Assembly (NCBI GenBank): GCA_963844845.1
Contig: CAWJPW010000009.1
Span: forward strand, 265,791-329,790
Length of the DNA: 64,000 nt
Origin: CAWJPW01 sp963844845
GTDB taxonomy: Bacteria > Acidobacteriota > Thermoanaerobaculia > Thermoanaerobaculales > Sulfomarinibacteraceae
Direction of reading: 5' to 3'
Part shown: piece after piece, positions 18,005 to 25,259 of the stretch
How the letters are laid out: each line of letters begins with the position of its first letter
Numbering within the stretch: the stretch's first letter is position 1
Translations under genes and position numbers: made by a program
The notes under the pieces: generated by a model
Told to the model about the DNA's origin: nothing
What the model saw: only the letters and a program-made list of their open reading frames with translations
The model's database searches: none

Positions 18005-18091
18005 GTCGCGGTCCCGGCCGTCGGTCCCGGGTTGGCGGCCCCGGCCCCGGTTGGCGGCCCCGGCCCCGGTTGCGGTCGCGGCCCCGGCCGC
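18005..18091. repeat. Family D period-6/19 GC tract (D2)
   Basis: This tract of GGCCCCGGTTGC-type hexamers, with a duplicated 19-bp unit GTTGGCGGCCCCGGCCCCG, lies between the convergent TraB-like and secreted-protein genes. No coding content is seen in 17954-18145. Confidence 0.7.
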
Positions 18092-18145
18092 TTTCGGCCG
18101 CCCACTCATGTCGGAGTGACGAGGTCAGGCGCGGGGCGCGGTGGG

Positions 18146-19804
18146 CTACGGCGCCATCGCCGACCACGCCCCGAGATTGTCGTACTCGAAGTCGTCGCGG
18201 AAGATGAAGGCGGTGCACTCCGGTAGGGTGAAAGCTCCGATGCGTGTGTTCCAGTTGTACAGCGACGAGGTCGCGAAGTACTCCCCGGTGTACCAGAAGG
18301 TGCAGCCGTCGCTGGGGTCCACCGACAGCGACGAGTAGTCGCCCCACCGGTTGGCGGCGGTCTGCGAGCCACCGCCCGCCACCAGGCTGCCCTCGCCGAG
18401 GGTCATCTCACCCGCCGTGTCGCCGTAGAGCCGGGCTGTGAAGCCCAGCGAGGGGTAGGTCGTCACGCCGGAGAGGCTGTAGGCCAGCGCGATGTCCCCC
18501 GCCCGGTCCATGGCCGCGCTCGCCATCCAGCGGCTGTTCAGACCAGAGGTCCAGGTGCCTTCTTGACGAAGCGACCACGTACTGCCCTGAGAGCGTTGCA
18601 GCTCGAACCAGCGCACCCCGGACTGGTTAGCCCCGACGTCCACGGAGTGGTTGCCCACCAGGGTCTCGTAGGACCCGAAGTTGCGGTACTGCAGCCGGAA
18701 CATGGGCCACTCGGTGATGGAGTCGACCTTCTGTAGCGTACCCTTCTGGGCGATGCAGTTGAAGGTCAGCCCGCCGGCGGTGCACAGCAGCGCGAACGCC
18801 GCGGTGGGGATCTCCTGGGGCCCGCTGAGAGTGGAGTCGCCCGGGACGACGAAGTCGGCGTGGAGCTCCCACAGCTGCAGGCGGTCGCTGCCGCCGCCGG
18901 TGGCGCCGTCTACGAAGCGATAGAACAGCCCGGGCGCCCCTGCAGGCGGCGCCGCCGGCCCGTCCAGGTCGGCGGGAATCACCATGCTGTGATAGCCCAA
19001 CGCCGGAACCGTGAAGCTCACGAAGCCGGCAGGCTGCCCCTGCAGCATGGCGGCGCGGTCGAAGGCGTAGAGACCGGCGTCGGTTTTGAGGTTCGAGCCC
19101 ATGTAGTAGGCGTCCGTCCACACCCCGAGCTTGGGGTAGTCGGGGAAGACCGGGACGGTGAAGTCGTAGAGGTAGAAACCTCCGTTCACCGGGTCGCCGG
19201 TCTGAGAGACGGCGATGCACTCGTGCTCGCCCGGATGCTCAGCGAACTGGCTGAGGATCCAGCGGTCGGCGAGCGGGTCGTAGAGCACGATGGGATCGCC
19301 GTCGTTGTGGGTGGAGCAGATTCCTCCGGCCGGCGTCCACAACGTGCTGATGTCGGAGGGCCCGGCCAGCAATGTTCCGCTCTTGTCGTAGATCGTGAAC
19401 ACGGTGTTGACCATCTGGATGTAGTGGTCAGGGCCCACGTCGCCTACCGGATCGGGCGGGTAGGCGCCCGTGAACGAGACTCCCTCGAAGCTCAGCGACG
19501 GCGCCGGAACGGCGGCAGCCGCTCGCGCCGCGCCGGTGCCGAGCTGGACAAGCGGATCGGGGTGGGGACCCGGATTCACCGCGGGGATGTTCTTGGGCAG
19601 GGCCCGGCGCGGCACCTCGCGCACCACCACACCGGTGGCGGGCAGCTTCAGTTTGGGCAGCGTCCGCAGATCGACCTCGACCTTGGTGGGCGTGACGGGC
19701 TTCCCGACGATCGGTCGGTCCGCCGCTCCTTCCTGAGCGAGCGCCGTCGAAGCGGCGAGAGTCACAATCATTACGGCGAGCAGGTGAGGGCAACGACCGG
19801 TCAT
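18146..19804 (-). CDS. Secreted protein with C-terminal FxDDFE...AWS motif
   Basis: This 552-aa exported protein has a clear signal peptide (about residues 1-23, ending STALAQ). The mature part starts with a Pro/Lys-rich linker, then a WD/NHL-like exterior region: DVGPDHYIQMVNTVFTIYD, DPIVLYDPLADRWILSQF, and RWGDYSSLSVDPSDGCTFWYTGEY near the end. This arrangement is common in secreted beta-propeller-like proteins without a known enzyme activity. It ends IFRDDFEYDNLGAWSAMAP, a variant of the short FxDGFExG..xWS C-terminal motif seen on many secreted proteins. ATG 19804 follows GGGGAG; a hairpin just upstream separates it from the selenoprotein candidate gene. Confidence 0.7.
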   Translation of the reverse strand: MTGRCPHLLAVMIVTLAASTALAQEGAADRPIVGKPVTPTKVEVDLRTLPKLKLPATGVVVREVPRRALPKNIPAVNPGPHPDPLVQLGTGAARAAAAVPAPSLSFEGVSFTGAYPPDPVGDVGPDHYIQMVNTVFTIYDKSGTLLAGPSDISTLWTPAGGICSTHNDGDPIVLYDPLADRWILSQFAEHPGEHECIAVSQTGDPVNGGFYLYDFTVPVFPDYPKLGVWTDAYYMGSNLKTDAGLYAFDRAAMLQGQPAGFVSFTVPALGYHSMVIPADLDGPAAPPAGAPGLFYRFVDGATGGGSDRLQLWELHADFVVPGDSTLSGPQEIPTAAFALLCTAGGLTFNCIAQKGTLQKVDSITEWPMFRLQYRNFGSYETLVGNHSVDVGANQSGVRWFELQRSQGSTWSLRQEGTWTSGLNSRWMASAAMDRAGDIALAYSLSGVTTYPSLGFTARLYGDTAGEMTLGEGSLVAGGGSQTAANRWGDYSSLSVDPSDGCTFWYTGEYFATSSLYNWNTRIGAFTLPECTAFIFRDDFEYDNLGAWSAMAP

Positions 19805-19813
19805 CAAGCAGTA

Positions 19814-19842
19814 CTCCCCGGCGTTTGACGGACGCCGGGGAG
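19814..19842 (-). terminator. Stem-loop between thioredoxin-like and secreted-protein genes
   Basis: A perfect 11-bp stem, CTCCCCGGCGT / ACGCCGGGGAG with a 7-base loop, lies 30 bases after the stop of the upstream gene and immediately before the next start. One arm contains the GGGGAG that would serve as ribosome-binding site, so the hairpin could both end one transcript and mask the next start (inference). Confidence 0.6.
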
Positions 19843-19872
19843 ATCTTAGCATTCGGGCGCGGCAGCGAGTCG

Positions 19873-21114
19873 TCAGGCCTTCGGCACCTTGGGCCAGGAC
19901 TCGAAGGAGGGCTGGTCGTCGAGCGTCTTGCCGGCCTTCATCTCGGCAACGATCTTCTGGTACCCCTCCGCCTCGGAGCCCTCGACGCCGCTGGCCGCCT
20001 TGCTCTCCACCGTGACGGCCTCGTCCACCTGCCCGCTGGCGTAGAGGGCGCGCGCCAGCGTATCCGCCACGCCTGGGGAGCCGTCCTGCTGGTATGCGGC
20101 CCGCGCCATCGCCACCGCCTGGTCGAGCGCCTTGCGTGCCAGGTAGAGGTTCCACGCGGCCTGGTTCAGAGCACCCGAGGAGGCGTCGGCGCCCTCCTTC
20201 TGGTACCACTGCGTGTAGAGATCGGCGGCGCGGTCGTAGTGGCCGGTCGAGAACGCCGAGTCGGCCAGCTGGAAGAGCTGCTCGGCGTTCGCCTGGTCCA
20301 CCGGAACCTCCGCCAGCAGGGTCCCGGAGTCGCTGTACCGTGCCTCGTGCAGCTTCACCCCCAGCTCCTGCGGCGAGAGCTTGGCGGTGGCCGGGTCGGC
20401 GAGGAGTGCGGCCAGGGCCGGCGCCTGGGCGGCGGCCGGAACCACCGGGGGCTCGCCGCCGTCCTTCTTCAGCAGCGCCTTGGCCGCCTTCCGGAAGAGG
20501 GAGGTCTGCAGCGACCATTGCCCCTCGAACTCGAGGTCGGCGTAGTCGGCGGCCGGCGCTCCGGGATTCACCTCCCGGAAGGTCTTGATGCGGAGCAGCG
20601 CTGCCGCCGGGTCGCCACGGTCGAGGAACGCCCGCACGGCCGGTCGCAGCGCCTCGCCGTCACCCGGGTCGGCGTCCAGCCTAGCGATCGCCGCGGCTGC
20701 GGTCTGGCCCGAGCGGATGCGGGCGAGCTGGGCGAGGAACTCCTTCGGCGGCAGGTAGCCGACGATGCGGTCGACCTCCTTGCCGGCGGCATCGGCGAAC
20801 ACCATGGTCGGGAAGCCCCGGATGCTGAACTGCTTGGCCAGCGCCTCACCGCCCTTCTCGGGGTTGACGCGCATGGCGACGATCTCACTCAGAGCCTGCT
20901 GCACCTGGGGGTCGGAGAACGTGTCGGCTTCCAGCCGCTTGCACCACGTTCACCAATCGGTGAAGAACTCCACCATGATGAGGCCACCACGCTGGGGCGC
21001 CTCGGTCTGGGCGGCCTGGAAGTCGCCCTGGAACCAGAAGTCCGCCGCCTTCTTCTGACAGGCCACCAGGGCGAGCACGCCCATGATCGCCACTGCTGTC
21101 ATCGATCGCTTCAT
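19873..21114 (-). CDS. Candidate selenocysteine thioredoxin-fold lipoprotein with TPR-like C-terminal part
   Basis: One frame runs from ATG 21114 (after GGAGGG) to 19873, interrupted only by TGA at 20952-20950. Read as Sec the product is 413 aa: lipobox LVAC with Cys19, then FFTDW-U55-TW-C58-KRLEADTF, a thioredoxin UxxC site where WCxxC is expected. The cis-Pro segment is FSIRGFPTMVFAD. A helical TPR-like region (~100-410) has LFQLADSAFSTGHYDRAADLYTQWYQ. A hairpin right after the UGA meets published bacterial SECIS rules. Without Sec insertion the protein would stop after 54 residues, before the active site. A Cys-to-stop mutation or a base error (TGC to TGA) is the alternative. It acts outside the cytosol as a membrane-anchored thiol or selenol redox protein (inference). 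Confidence 0.75.
20917..20951 (-). promoter_or_regulatory. SECIS-like hairpin next to in-frame UGA
   Basis: In the mRNA, GAACGUG starts at the G of the UGA and pairs perfectly with CACGUUC. Inside is CGGCU-GGA-AGCCG, a 5-bp apical stem with a GGA loop. The loop begins 17 nucleotides after the UGA and its first two bases are G, fitting the bacterial SECIS pattern (loop 16-37 nt downstream, G in the first two loop positions). Chance hairpins are common at this GC content, but this one has two perfect nested stems in the right place. Confidence 0.7.
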
Positions 21115-21195
21115 GATCCCTCCATTCGCAGGACACTTTGCCACAGCGTGGCCGCAACTGTCATCTCATGCTGATACGGCGATGTGCCGACGTTG

Positions 21196-21500
21196 TTCGG
21201 GAGCGGGGGCCGGGGCCGGGACCGTTGGCCGCGACCGGAGCAGCTACCCTCCGGCGGACGTGCCGTCCATGACGTTCTCCCCGGAGCGCTTCCTCACTCG
21301 GAGCGCGTCAGCGGGAAACGTCATGGGGGGCAATCACGGCCCTTGGCGCCCGCAAAAGTGCCCCCGAACGACCAGGGAGGCGACTCGGCGCTCAGGGCCC
21401 GGGGGCCGGCCTCGTTGCCGTCTGCCTCCTCCTGGCGCTGCCGGCCCCGGGCCGCGCCGACGGGCGGCAACGCCGCCCGGGAGCCGGTGCCGGGAGCATC
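21196..21500 (+). repeat. Family D tract (D3) followed by family A copy A3
   Basis: A short GGGGCCGGGACC-type tract (to about 21235) precedes repeat A3 (21238-21500). The A3 stem is CCATGACGT (21267-21275) with ACGTCATGG (21318-21326), a perfect 9 bp. The G-rich insert is absent, and the GC stem and GGGCGGC / GCCGCCC hairpin are kept. It lies upstream of the selenoprotein candidate, in the opposite orientation to its transcription. Nothing coding is visible in 21115-21629. Confidence 0.75.
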
Positions 21501-21629
21501 AGCAACCGGGCCGCTGCCCGGGACCGGAGCGGCGACCAAGGCAATCGTCGACTCCGAGCTGTCGCCTCGCGTCGTCCAGAACCGAAGCGACATCGTGGGT
21601 GTTGCCTCCCCCTTCCTTCTCATGAATCG

Positions 21630-21810
21630 AGCCCGCGCCTCGGGTCCATCGTCGTCGCGAGACCGTAGAGGTGTCTGTCAGCGTGGTGATTCAACCAAGC
21701 CACCGCCGCAGGCGTAGCAGAGCTACGTCGAGGACGGTGGCGCCGGGAGAAGCGCCGCGCTGGCGGGCGCATCTACGGTCGCAGCAGACGATGGGCCCGA
21801 GGCGCGGGCT
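21630..21810 (-). repeat. Family B structured element, copy B1
   Basis: A 181-bp element starts 2 bases after the DUF971 stop codon (minus strand). Its ends are 24-bp inverted repeats with one mismatch (21630-21653 and 21787-21810, both beginning AGCCCGCGC read inward). Inside are paired GACCGTAGA / TCTACGGTC, GCCACCG / CGGTGGC and CGTAGC-AGA-GCTACG. Copy B2 has different bases in three of these stems but keeps the pairing. It would be transcribed as the 3' UTR of the leuS-DUF971 transcript. Confidence 0.78.
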
Positions 21811-21812
21811 AC

Positions 21813-22136
21813 CTACCCGCACTCGGGACACGGGCAAAGGCTCCGGAGGTACTCGAAGCTGTAGATGCCCGTACGGTGACCATCGGAGAACTCGAGCGCG
21901 ACGGCGTAGCGGCCCACGGGACGCAACCCCTGGAGGCTGATGGACCCCGGGTGCATCGGCAGACTCCCGTGGCTCGGGCGCTGCCGGCACACCGCGCAGG
22001 GACACTGCAGGCGCAGGCTGGCGATTGAGTAGGTGGAGTGGTGCCCGTCGCGCCAGGTCACCTCCACGAGCGCGTCGTCGACCGAATCGATGGTGCAGGC
22101 ACCGAGGTCGAACGGGAACCAGGAGGGGTCGAGCAT
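21813..22136 (-). CDS. DUF971 (GBBH-like N-terminal domain) protein
   Basis: This 107-aa protein consists of one DUF971 domain, the small fold also found at the N terminus of gamma-butyrobetaine hydroxylases. It shows WRDGHHSTYSIASLRLQCPCAVCR and VGRYAVALEFSDGHRTGIYSFEYLRSLCPCPECG; the two Cys pairs suggest a bound metal such as zinc. Free-standing members are tied to Fe-S or Mrp-type genes in other bacteria, but the role is unsettled. ATG 22136 has GAGGAGGG upstream and is 15 bases after leuS, so it is co-transcribed. Element B1 begins right behind its stop codon. Confidence 0.82.
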   Translation of the reverse strand: MLDPSWFPFDLGACTIDSVDDALVEVTWRDGHHSTYSIASLRLQCPCAVCRQRPSHGSLPMHPGSISLQGLRPVGRYAVALEFSDGHRTGIYSFEYLRSLCPCPECG

Positions 22137-22151
22137 CGGCGCCCTCCTCAC

Positions 22152-24752
22152 CTACCCGCGCACCGCCACGCTCACCAGCCGTCCCGGCACCACGACCACC
22201 TTGGCGATCTCCTTGCCCTCGGTGTACTGCTGCACCCGTTCGTCGGCCAGGGCCATGCGCTCGAGCTCCTCCTTCGGCACTCCCGGGCTCACGTGCAGCC
22301 GGGCGCGCACCTTGCCGTTCACCTGTACCGGGATCTCGAGCAGCTCCTCGGCGGCCGCCTCGAGATCCGGCTCCGGCCAGCCGGCGGTGAAGATGCTCTC
22401 CCCGTGGCCCAGGCGCTCCCAGAGCTCCTCGGCCAGGTGCGGCATGATGGGGCTGAGCGCCCTGAGGACGATCTCCACGGTCTCGCGGAGCACCGCCGGT
22501 TGGACGGCGTCGAAGCTGCCGCGCAGCAAATTGAGCACCTCGTTGCAGCGGGCGATGGCGGTGTTGAACTGGAAGCCGCCCTCGATGGCGTCGGTGATGC
22601 GGCCGATGGCCTGGTGGGTGCGCCGGCGCAGCTCGCGGTCGGCATCGCCCAGCTCGGCGGGGATCGGCGCCTCCGGCGGGCTCACCCGCTCGAGGCTCGC
22701 GGTGACCAGCTGCCAGAGGCGGTTGGTGATGCGCCACGCCCCGTTGATTCCATCCTCCGACCAGATCTGCATCCGCTCTGGCGGAGTGTCGGAGAGCATG
22801 TAGAGCCGCACCGTGTCGGCCCCGAAGCGCTCGAACATGGCATCGGGATCGACGATGTTGAGCTTGGACTTGGAGATCTTGGTCATCTCCGAAGTGACCT
22901 TCGAGCCGCAGTCGGCGCACGTCCCGTCGAGGATCGCGTCACCCTCCTTGCGTCCGCCCACCACCTTGCTCTCGGGAATGTACTTGTGGACCTCGCAGTA
23001 GTACGCGGTCTTGCACACCATCCCCTGGCAGAACAGCCGGGCGAAGGGCTCCTCGAAGTCGACGAGGCCGAGGTCGTGCAGCACCATGGTGAAGAAGCGG
23101 GCGTAGATCAGGTGCATGGTGGCGTGCTCGATGCCACCGATGTACTGGTCCACCGGCATCCACTCGCGGATCCCGTCGGCGCCCAGGGCGCTTGCCTCGT
23201 TGCGGGGGTCGCAGTAGCGCAGGAAGTACCACGACGAGTCCACGAAGGTGTCCATGGTGTCGGTCTCGCGTTCGGCCGGCCCGCCGCAGCGCGGGCACGT
23301 CGTCGCCAGGAACGAGGCGCTGGTGGCCAGGGCGTTGCCGCCGCCGGCCTTGAACTCCACGTCGGTGGGGAGCCTGACCGGGAGCTGATCCTCGGGCACC
23401 GCCACGGTGCCGCAGGCGTCGCAGTAGACGATGGGGATCGGCGCGCCCCAGTAGCGCTGGCGGGAGACCAGCCAGTCGCGCAGCTTGTAGTTGACGGTGC
23501 CCGTCCCGTGGCGCTCGGCTTCGAGCCAGGCGATGATGTCCGGCATCGCCTCCAGGTTGCGACGGCCGTCGAAGGACCCGGAGCCCACCATCGTGCCGGG
23601 GTCGGTGTAGGCCTCGGTCATGGAGTCAGGCTCCAGCGGCTCATCGGCGTCGGGCTGGATCACCACCCGGATGGGGATTCCGTACTTGCGGGCGAAGTCG
23701 AAGTCGCGCTGGTCGTGCGCGGGCACCGACATCACCGCTCCGGTGCCGTAGGTCATCAGCGCGAAGTTTGCCACCCACAGCGGTACCCGCTCGCCGTTCA
23801 CCGGGTTGACCACGTGAAATCCGGTGGGGACGCCGACCTTCTCGCGCTCGGCCAGCTCCTTCTCCGACAGGCTCCCTGCACGCATGCCCTTCACTGCCTC
23901 GAGCACCCGCGCCTCGTGCTCGCTGCCGCGCACCAGCTTCTCCACCAGCGGGTGCTCCGGCGCCAGCACCAGGAAGGTCACGCCCCACAGGGTGTCCGGG
24001 CGCGTCGTGAACACCGGCACCTCGTCCCCGGTCTCGGCCACCCGGAAGACCACGCGGGCCCCCTCGGAGCGGCCGATCCACTCCTTCTGGAGCTTGAGCA
24101 CCGATTCCGGCCAGCGCCCCTCCAGCTGCGCGTGGTTGTCCAGCAGGCGCTGCGCGTAGCGGCTCATGGCGAAGAACCACTGCGACATGTCGTGCTGCTC
24201 CACCGCGGTACCGCAGCGCTCGCAGCTGCCGCCCTCGGCCTGCTCGTTGGCGAGCACGGTCTGACACGAGGGGCACCAGTTCACCGGCGCAGTCTTCTTG
24301 AACGCAAGGCCCTTCTCATAGAGCTTGAGGAAGAACCACTGCGTCCAGCGGTAGTAGTCCTCATGGCTGGTGGCCACCTCGCGCTCCCAGTCGTAGCCCC
24401 AGCCGGCGCGGGCCATCTGCCCACGCATGCGGGCGATGTTGGTCTCGGTGAAGCGGTGCGGGTGGACCCCGGTACGGATCGCCGCGTTCTCGGCGGGCAG
24501 GCCGAAGGAGTCCCAGCCCATGGGCGAGAGCACCTTGAAGCCGCGCAGCAGCTTGTACCGCACCACCACGTCGCCGATGGTGTAGTTGATAACGTGGCCC
24601 ATGTGCAGGACGCCGGAGGGGTACGGGTACATGCACAGGACATAGCTCTTGGGACGCGGATCGTCCTCCGCCGCCCGAAAGAGCCCGTTCTCGGCCCAGC
24701 GCGCCTGCCACTTCCTCTCGATTTCTGAGAAGCGGTACTCGGAGTCGCTCAT
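22152..24752 (-). CDS. leuS: Leucyl-tRNA synthetase
   Basis: This 866-aa class I synthetase charges tRNA-Leu. The HIGH motif appears as HMGH (residues 50-53) and KMSKS as KISKS (625-629). A zinc-type CPSC...CERC segment, the large editing (CP1) insertion with TRPDTLWG and GTGAVMSVPAHDQRDFDFA, and a WEDGINGAWRITNRLW-like anticodon-domain region (SEDGINGAW) are all present, as is the C-terminal domain ending GRLVSVAVRG. A second Cys pair lies before KISKS (GTCADCGSKVTSEM). ATG 24752 follows GGGAGG; the frame is open upstream without support. It is followed by the DUF971 gene in the same transcript. Confidence 0.96.
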   Translation of the reverse strand: MSDSEYRFSEIERKWQARWAENGLFRAAEDDPRPKSYVLCMYPYPSGVLHMGHVINYTIGDVVVRYKLLRGFKVLSPMGWDSFGLPAENAAIRTGVHPHRFTETNIARMRGQMARAGWGYDWEREVATSHEDYYRWTQWFFLKLYEKGLAFKKTAPVNWCPSCQTVLANEQAEGGSCERCGTAVEQHDMSQWFFAMSRYAQRLLDNHAQLEGRWPESVLKLQKEWIGRSEGARVVFRVAETGDEVPVFTTRPDTLWGVTFLVLAPEHPLVEKLVRGSEHEARVLEAVKGMRAGSLSEKELAEREKVGVPTGFHVVNPVNGERVPLWVANFALMTYGTGAVMSVPAHDQRDFDFARKYGIPIRVVIQPDADEPLEPDSMTEAYTDPGTMVGSGSFDGRRNLEAMPDIIAWLEAERHGTGTVNYKLRDWLVSRQRYWGAPIPIVYCDACGTVAVPEDQLPVRLPTDVEFKAGGGNALATSASFLATTCPRCGGPAERETDTMDTFVDSSWYFLRYCDPRNEASALGADGIREWMPVDQYIGGIEHATMHLIYARFFTMVLHDLGLVDFEEPFARLFCQGMVCKTAYYCEVHKYIPESKVVGGRKEGDAILDGTCADCGSKVTSEMTKISKSKLNIVDPDAMFERFGADTVRLYMLSDTPPERMQIWSEDGINGAWRITNRLWQLVTASLERVSPPEAPIPAELGDADRELRRRTHQAIGRITDAIEGGFQFNTAIARCNEVLNLLRGSFDAVQPAVLRETVEIVLRALSPIMPHLAEELWERLGHGESIFTAGWPEPDLEAAAEELLEIPVQVNGKVRARLHVSPGVPKEELERMALADERVQQYTEGKEIAKVVVVPGRLVSVAVRG

Positions 24753-24985
24753 CCATCCTCCCGCCGGCGGCGTCCCGCCGGAGCCGGTATTAGAACACGG
24801 AACCGGCGACCCACCCACCCGGTGACGAAGTGAGGAGATGATGAAGTGATGAAGTCCGCCCACCCACACCCGCCCAAATCGAACTCTCTGCGCCGAGTCG
24901 AGACGACTCCCGCCGGACGCGACGCCCCCGATTACGGGAAGCGCCTGCTCGTCACTCCTCACGCACCCACACCCTCACCACTTCG

Positions 24986-25259
24986 AGCCCGCGCGTCTCG
25001 CCGGGCTTCGTCGCGAGACCGCGGAGGCGCCCGTCGGGGTGGTGATTCGACCAAGGCGGCGCCGGAGGCGTAGCAGAGCTACGTCGAGGACGCCGCCGCC
25101 GGGAGAAGCGCCGCCCTGGCTGGTGCATCCGCGGTCGCAGCAGAAGGCCGGCGAGATGCGCGGGCTCCGAGCTACGTCGAGGACGCCGCCGCCGGGAGAA
25201 GCGCCGCCCTGGCTGGCGCATCCGCGGTCGCAGCAGAAGGCCGGCGAGATGCGCGGGCT
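24986..25259 (-). repeat. Family B structured element, copy B2 with internal 93-bp duplication
   Basis: The element ends directly against the TAG stop codon of the 19-heme cytochrome gene (25260-25258). Its termini are inverted repeats of about 19 bp (AGCCCGCGC, one mismatch, then TCTCGCCGG). The stems correspond to B1: GACCGCGGA / TCCGCGGTC, GGCGGCG / CGCCGCC and CGTAGC-AGA-GCTACG. A 93-bp part is tandemly repeated (GCTACG recurs at 25078 and 25171). An in-frame stretch rich in Arg read through it is a by-product, not a gene. The rest of the gap (24753-24985) shows nothing recognisable. Confidence 0.78.

Noticed and set aside
24952..25221. Arg-rich open frame with internal repeats on the minus strand
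   Set aside because: It is a translation of the duplicated family B element; it has no ribosome-binding site and no family match.
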